From assembly GCA_937877685.1 (NCBI GenBank), contig CALFGU010000116.1, positions 1-14,719 of the forward strand: a DNA stretch of 14,719 nt, written 5' to 3'. Positions 13,995 to 14,719 of the stretch are shown in pieces (within the stretch, counting starts at the first letter, position 1; every line of letters begins with the position of its first letter). This DNA comes from an uncultured Prevotella sp. GTDB taxonomy: Bacteria > Bacteroidota > Bacteroidia > Bacteroidales > Bacteroidaceae. Under the pieces are notes generated by a model. That model saw nothing but the letters and a program-made list of their open reading frames with translations. It searched no databases and had not been told where the DNA came from. A program made the position numbers and the translations under genes.

Positions 13995-14719
13995 TTACTT
14001 TTCTTCCAATATCTTTCGGAACTGCTCCATATAGTCTTCCACGTCGCCCGCTCCCAAAACGACGAGCACGTCCAAGTCTTCCTCGGCAACGATTGCGGGT
14101 AAGTCTTGCTTCATGCAAAGCGACTTTTTCATGTCTGCCCTAAGGTTGTCAAAGATGAGTTGGCTGGTGACGCCTTCGATAGGAAGTTCGCGAGCGGGGT
14201 AAATCTCCGTGAGCCACACTTCGTCAAGAAGCGAGAGCGCATCGGCAAAATCCTTGTAGAAGTCACGAGTGCGGGTAAACAAGTGGGGCTGGAAGATGCC
14301 CGAGATTTTACGTCCTGCAAATACTTCACGGATGGAAAGAATGCTTTGGCGAATCTCTTCGGGGTGGTGGGCATAGTCGCTGAGGAGAACGCAACTATCG
14401 GTCTTGATTTTGAAATCAAAGCGGCGGTCAACGCCTCCAAATGTTTGCATCGCCTCACGGATTTCGTCGGCGGTGAGTCCTGCCAACTGCGCTAAGGCGC
14501 ATGCTCCGATGCCATTGTCTATGTTGATGCTCACAGGCACACCCAGTTCAATATCCTTCACATTCTCGATGGGCGAAATGAGGTCGAAGATGATGCGTCC
14601 GCCACCGATGCGAATGTTTTCAGCATGGAAGTCGCCCTCATGGCGAGAGTAGTCGTAGCGACGCACACCCTCTTGCAAGCGTTCCTCGAATTTCAAACCC
14701 TTATGCACCACCAAGGCAC
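13995..14719 (-). CDS. murC: UDP-N-acetylmuramate--L-alanine ligase, C-terminal half
   Basis: The minus frame is open to the right edge, so the N-terminal half (ATP-binding loop) lies outside the window; about 241 residues are visible. MurC adds L-alanine to UDP-MurNAc with ATP in the cytoplasm, the first peptide step of peptidoglycan synthesis. The visible part shows the end of the central ATPase domain (INIDNGIGACALAQLAGL), then the Mur-ligase C-terminal domain with VDRRFDFK, SDYAHHPEEI, the FQPHLFTRTRDF block, IYPARELPIEGVTS and VLGAGD near the end. These blocks are MurC-type rather than MurD, MurE or MurF. The protein ends RKILEEK. It is the first gene of the visible murC-ftsQ-ftsA-ftsZ run. 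Confidence 0.96.
   Translation of the reverse strand, partial: ALVVHKGLKFEERLQEGVRRYDYSRHEGDFHAENIRIGGGRIIFDLISPIENVKDIELGVPVSINIDNGIGACALAQLAGLTADEIREAMQTFGGVDRRFDFKIKTDSCVLLSDYAHHPEEIRQSILSIREVFAGRKISGIFQPHLFTRTRDFYKDFADALSLLDEVWLTEIYPARELPIEGVTSQLIFDNLRADMKKSLCMKQDLPAIVAEEDLDVLVVLGAGDVEDYMEQFRKILEEK

Overview
The window looks like chromosomal DNA from a member of the Bacteroidales, probably Prevotellaceae-like or a near relative (an inference from gene content, not a database match). The evidence is the DUF3108-pdxB-mutS-radA block, a murC-ftsQ-ftsA-ftsZ division cluster with Bacteroidetes-type proteins, a tRNA without an encoded CCA end, and promoters of the Bacteroidetes primary-sigma type (TTTG, 19-base spacer, TAnnTTTG).

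Layout. Positions 1-628 (minus) hold the N-terminal part of a secreted, beta-rich protein that runs off the left edge in an acidic Pro/Gly/Ser linker built on six 15-base repeats. After a divergent intergenic region with a 16-bp palindrome and an 11-bp inverted repeat, the plus strand carries a DUF3108 envelope protein, pdxB (overlapping it by one base), mutS and radA, ending at a clear terminator near 6911-6950. The stretch 6888-7700 is a convergent intergenic region rich in repeats: a 21-bp tandem repeat, two inverted-repeat elements made of iterated short words, and a duplicated GTTTGGGTACTTAAG word. It also holds a minus-strand CAU-anticodon tRNA with its own consensus promoter and terminator.

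The minus strand from the right edge reads murC (5' end off the window), ftsQ, ftsA, ftsZ, a second complete ftsZ paralogue, a GatB/YqeY-domain gene and a YgjP-type metallopeptidase. MurC makes the UDP-MurNAc-L-Ala peptidoglycan precursor. FtsQ, FtsA and FtsZ build the divisome, and FtsA tethers FtsZ to the membrane. The mutS/radA block deals with DNA repair and recombination.

The most notable point is the tandem pair of full-length, apparently catalytically intact ftsZ genes. They share about 65% identity over the core by hand count, synonymous positions are heavily diverged, and the second copy has its own promoter-like sequence. A second theme is a set of intergenic elements made from short iterated words placed as long inverted repeats (5394-5494, 7017-7113, 7283-7381, 8249-8322), plus a dispersed C[AT][AG]TTTG[AG]G word. 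No CRISPR array, IS element, phage gene or rRNA was seen.
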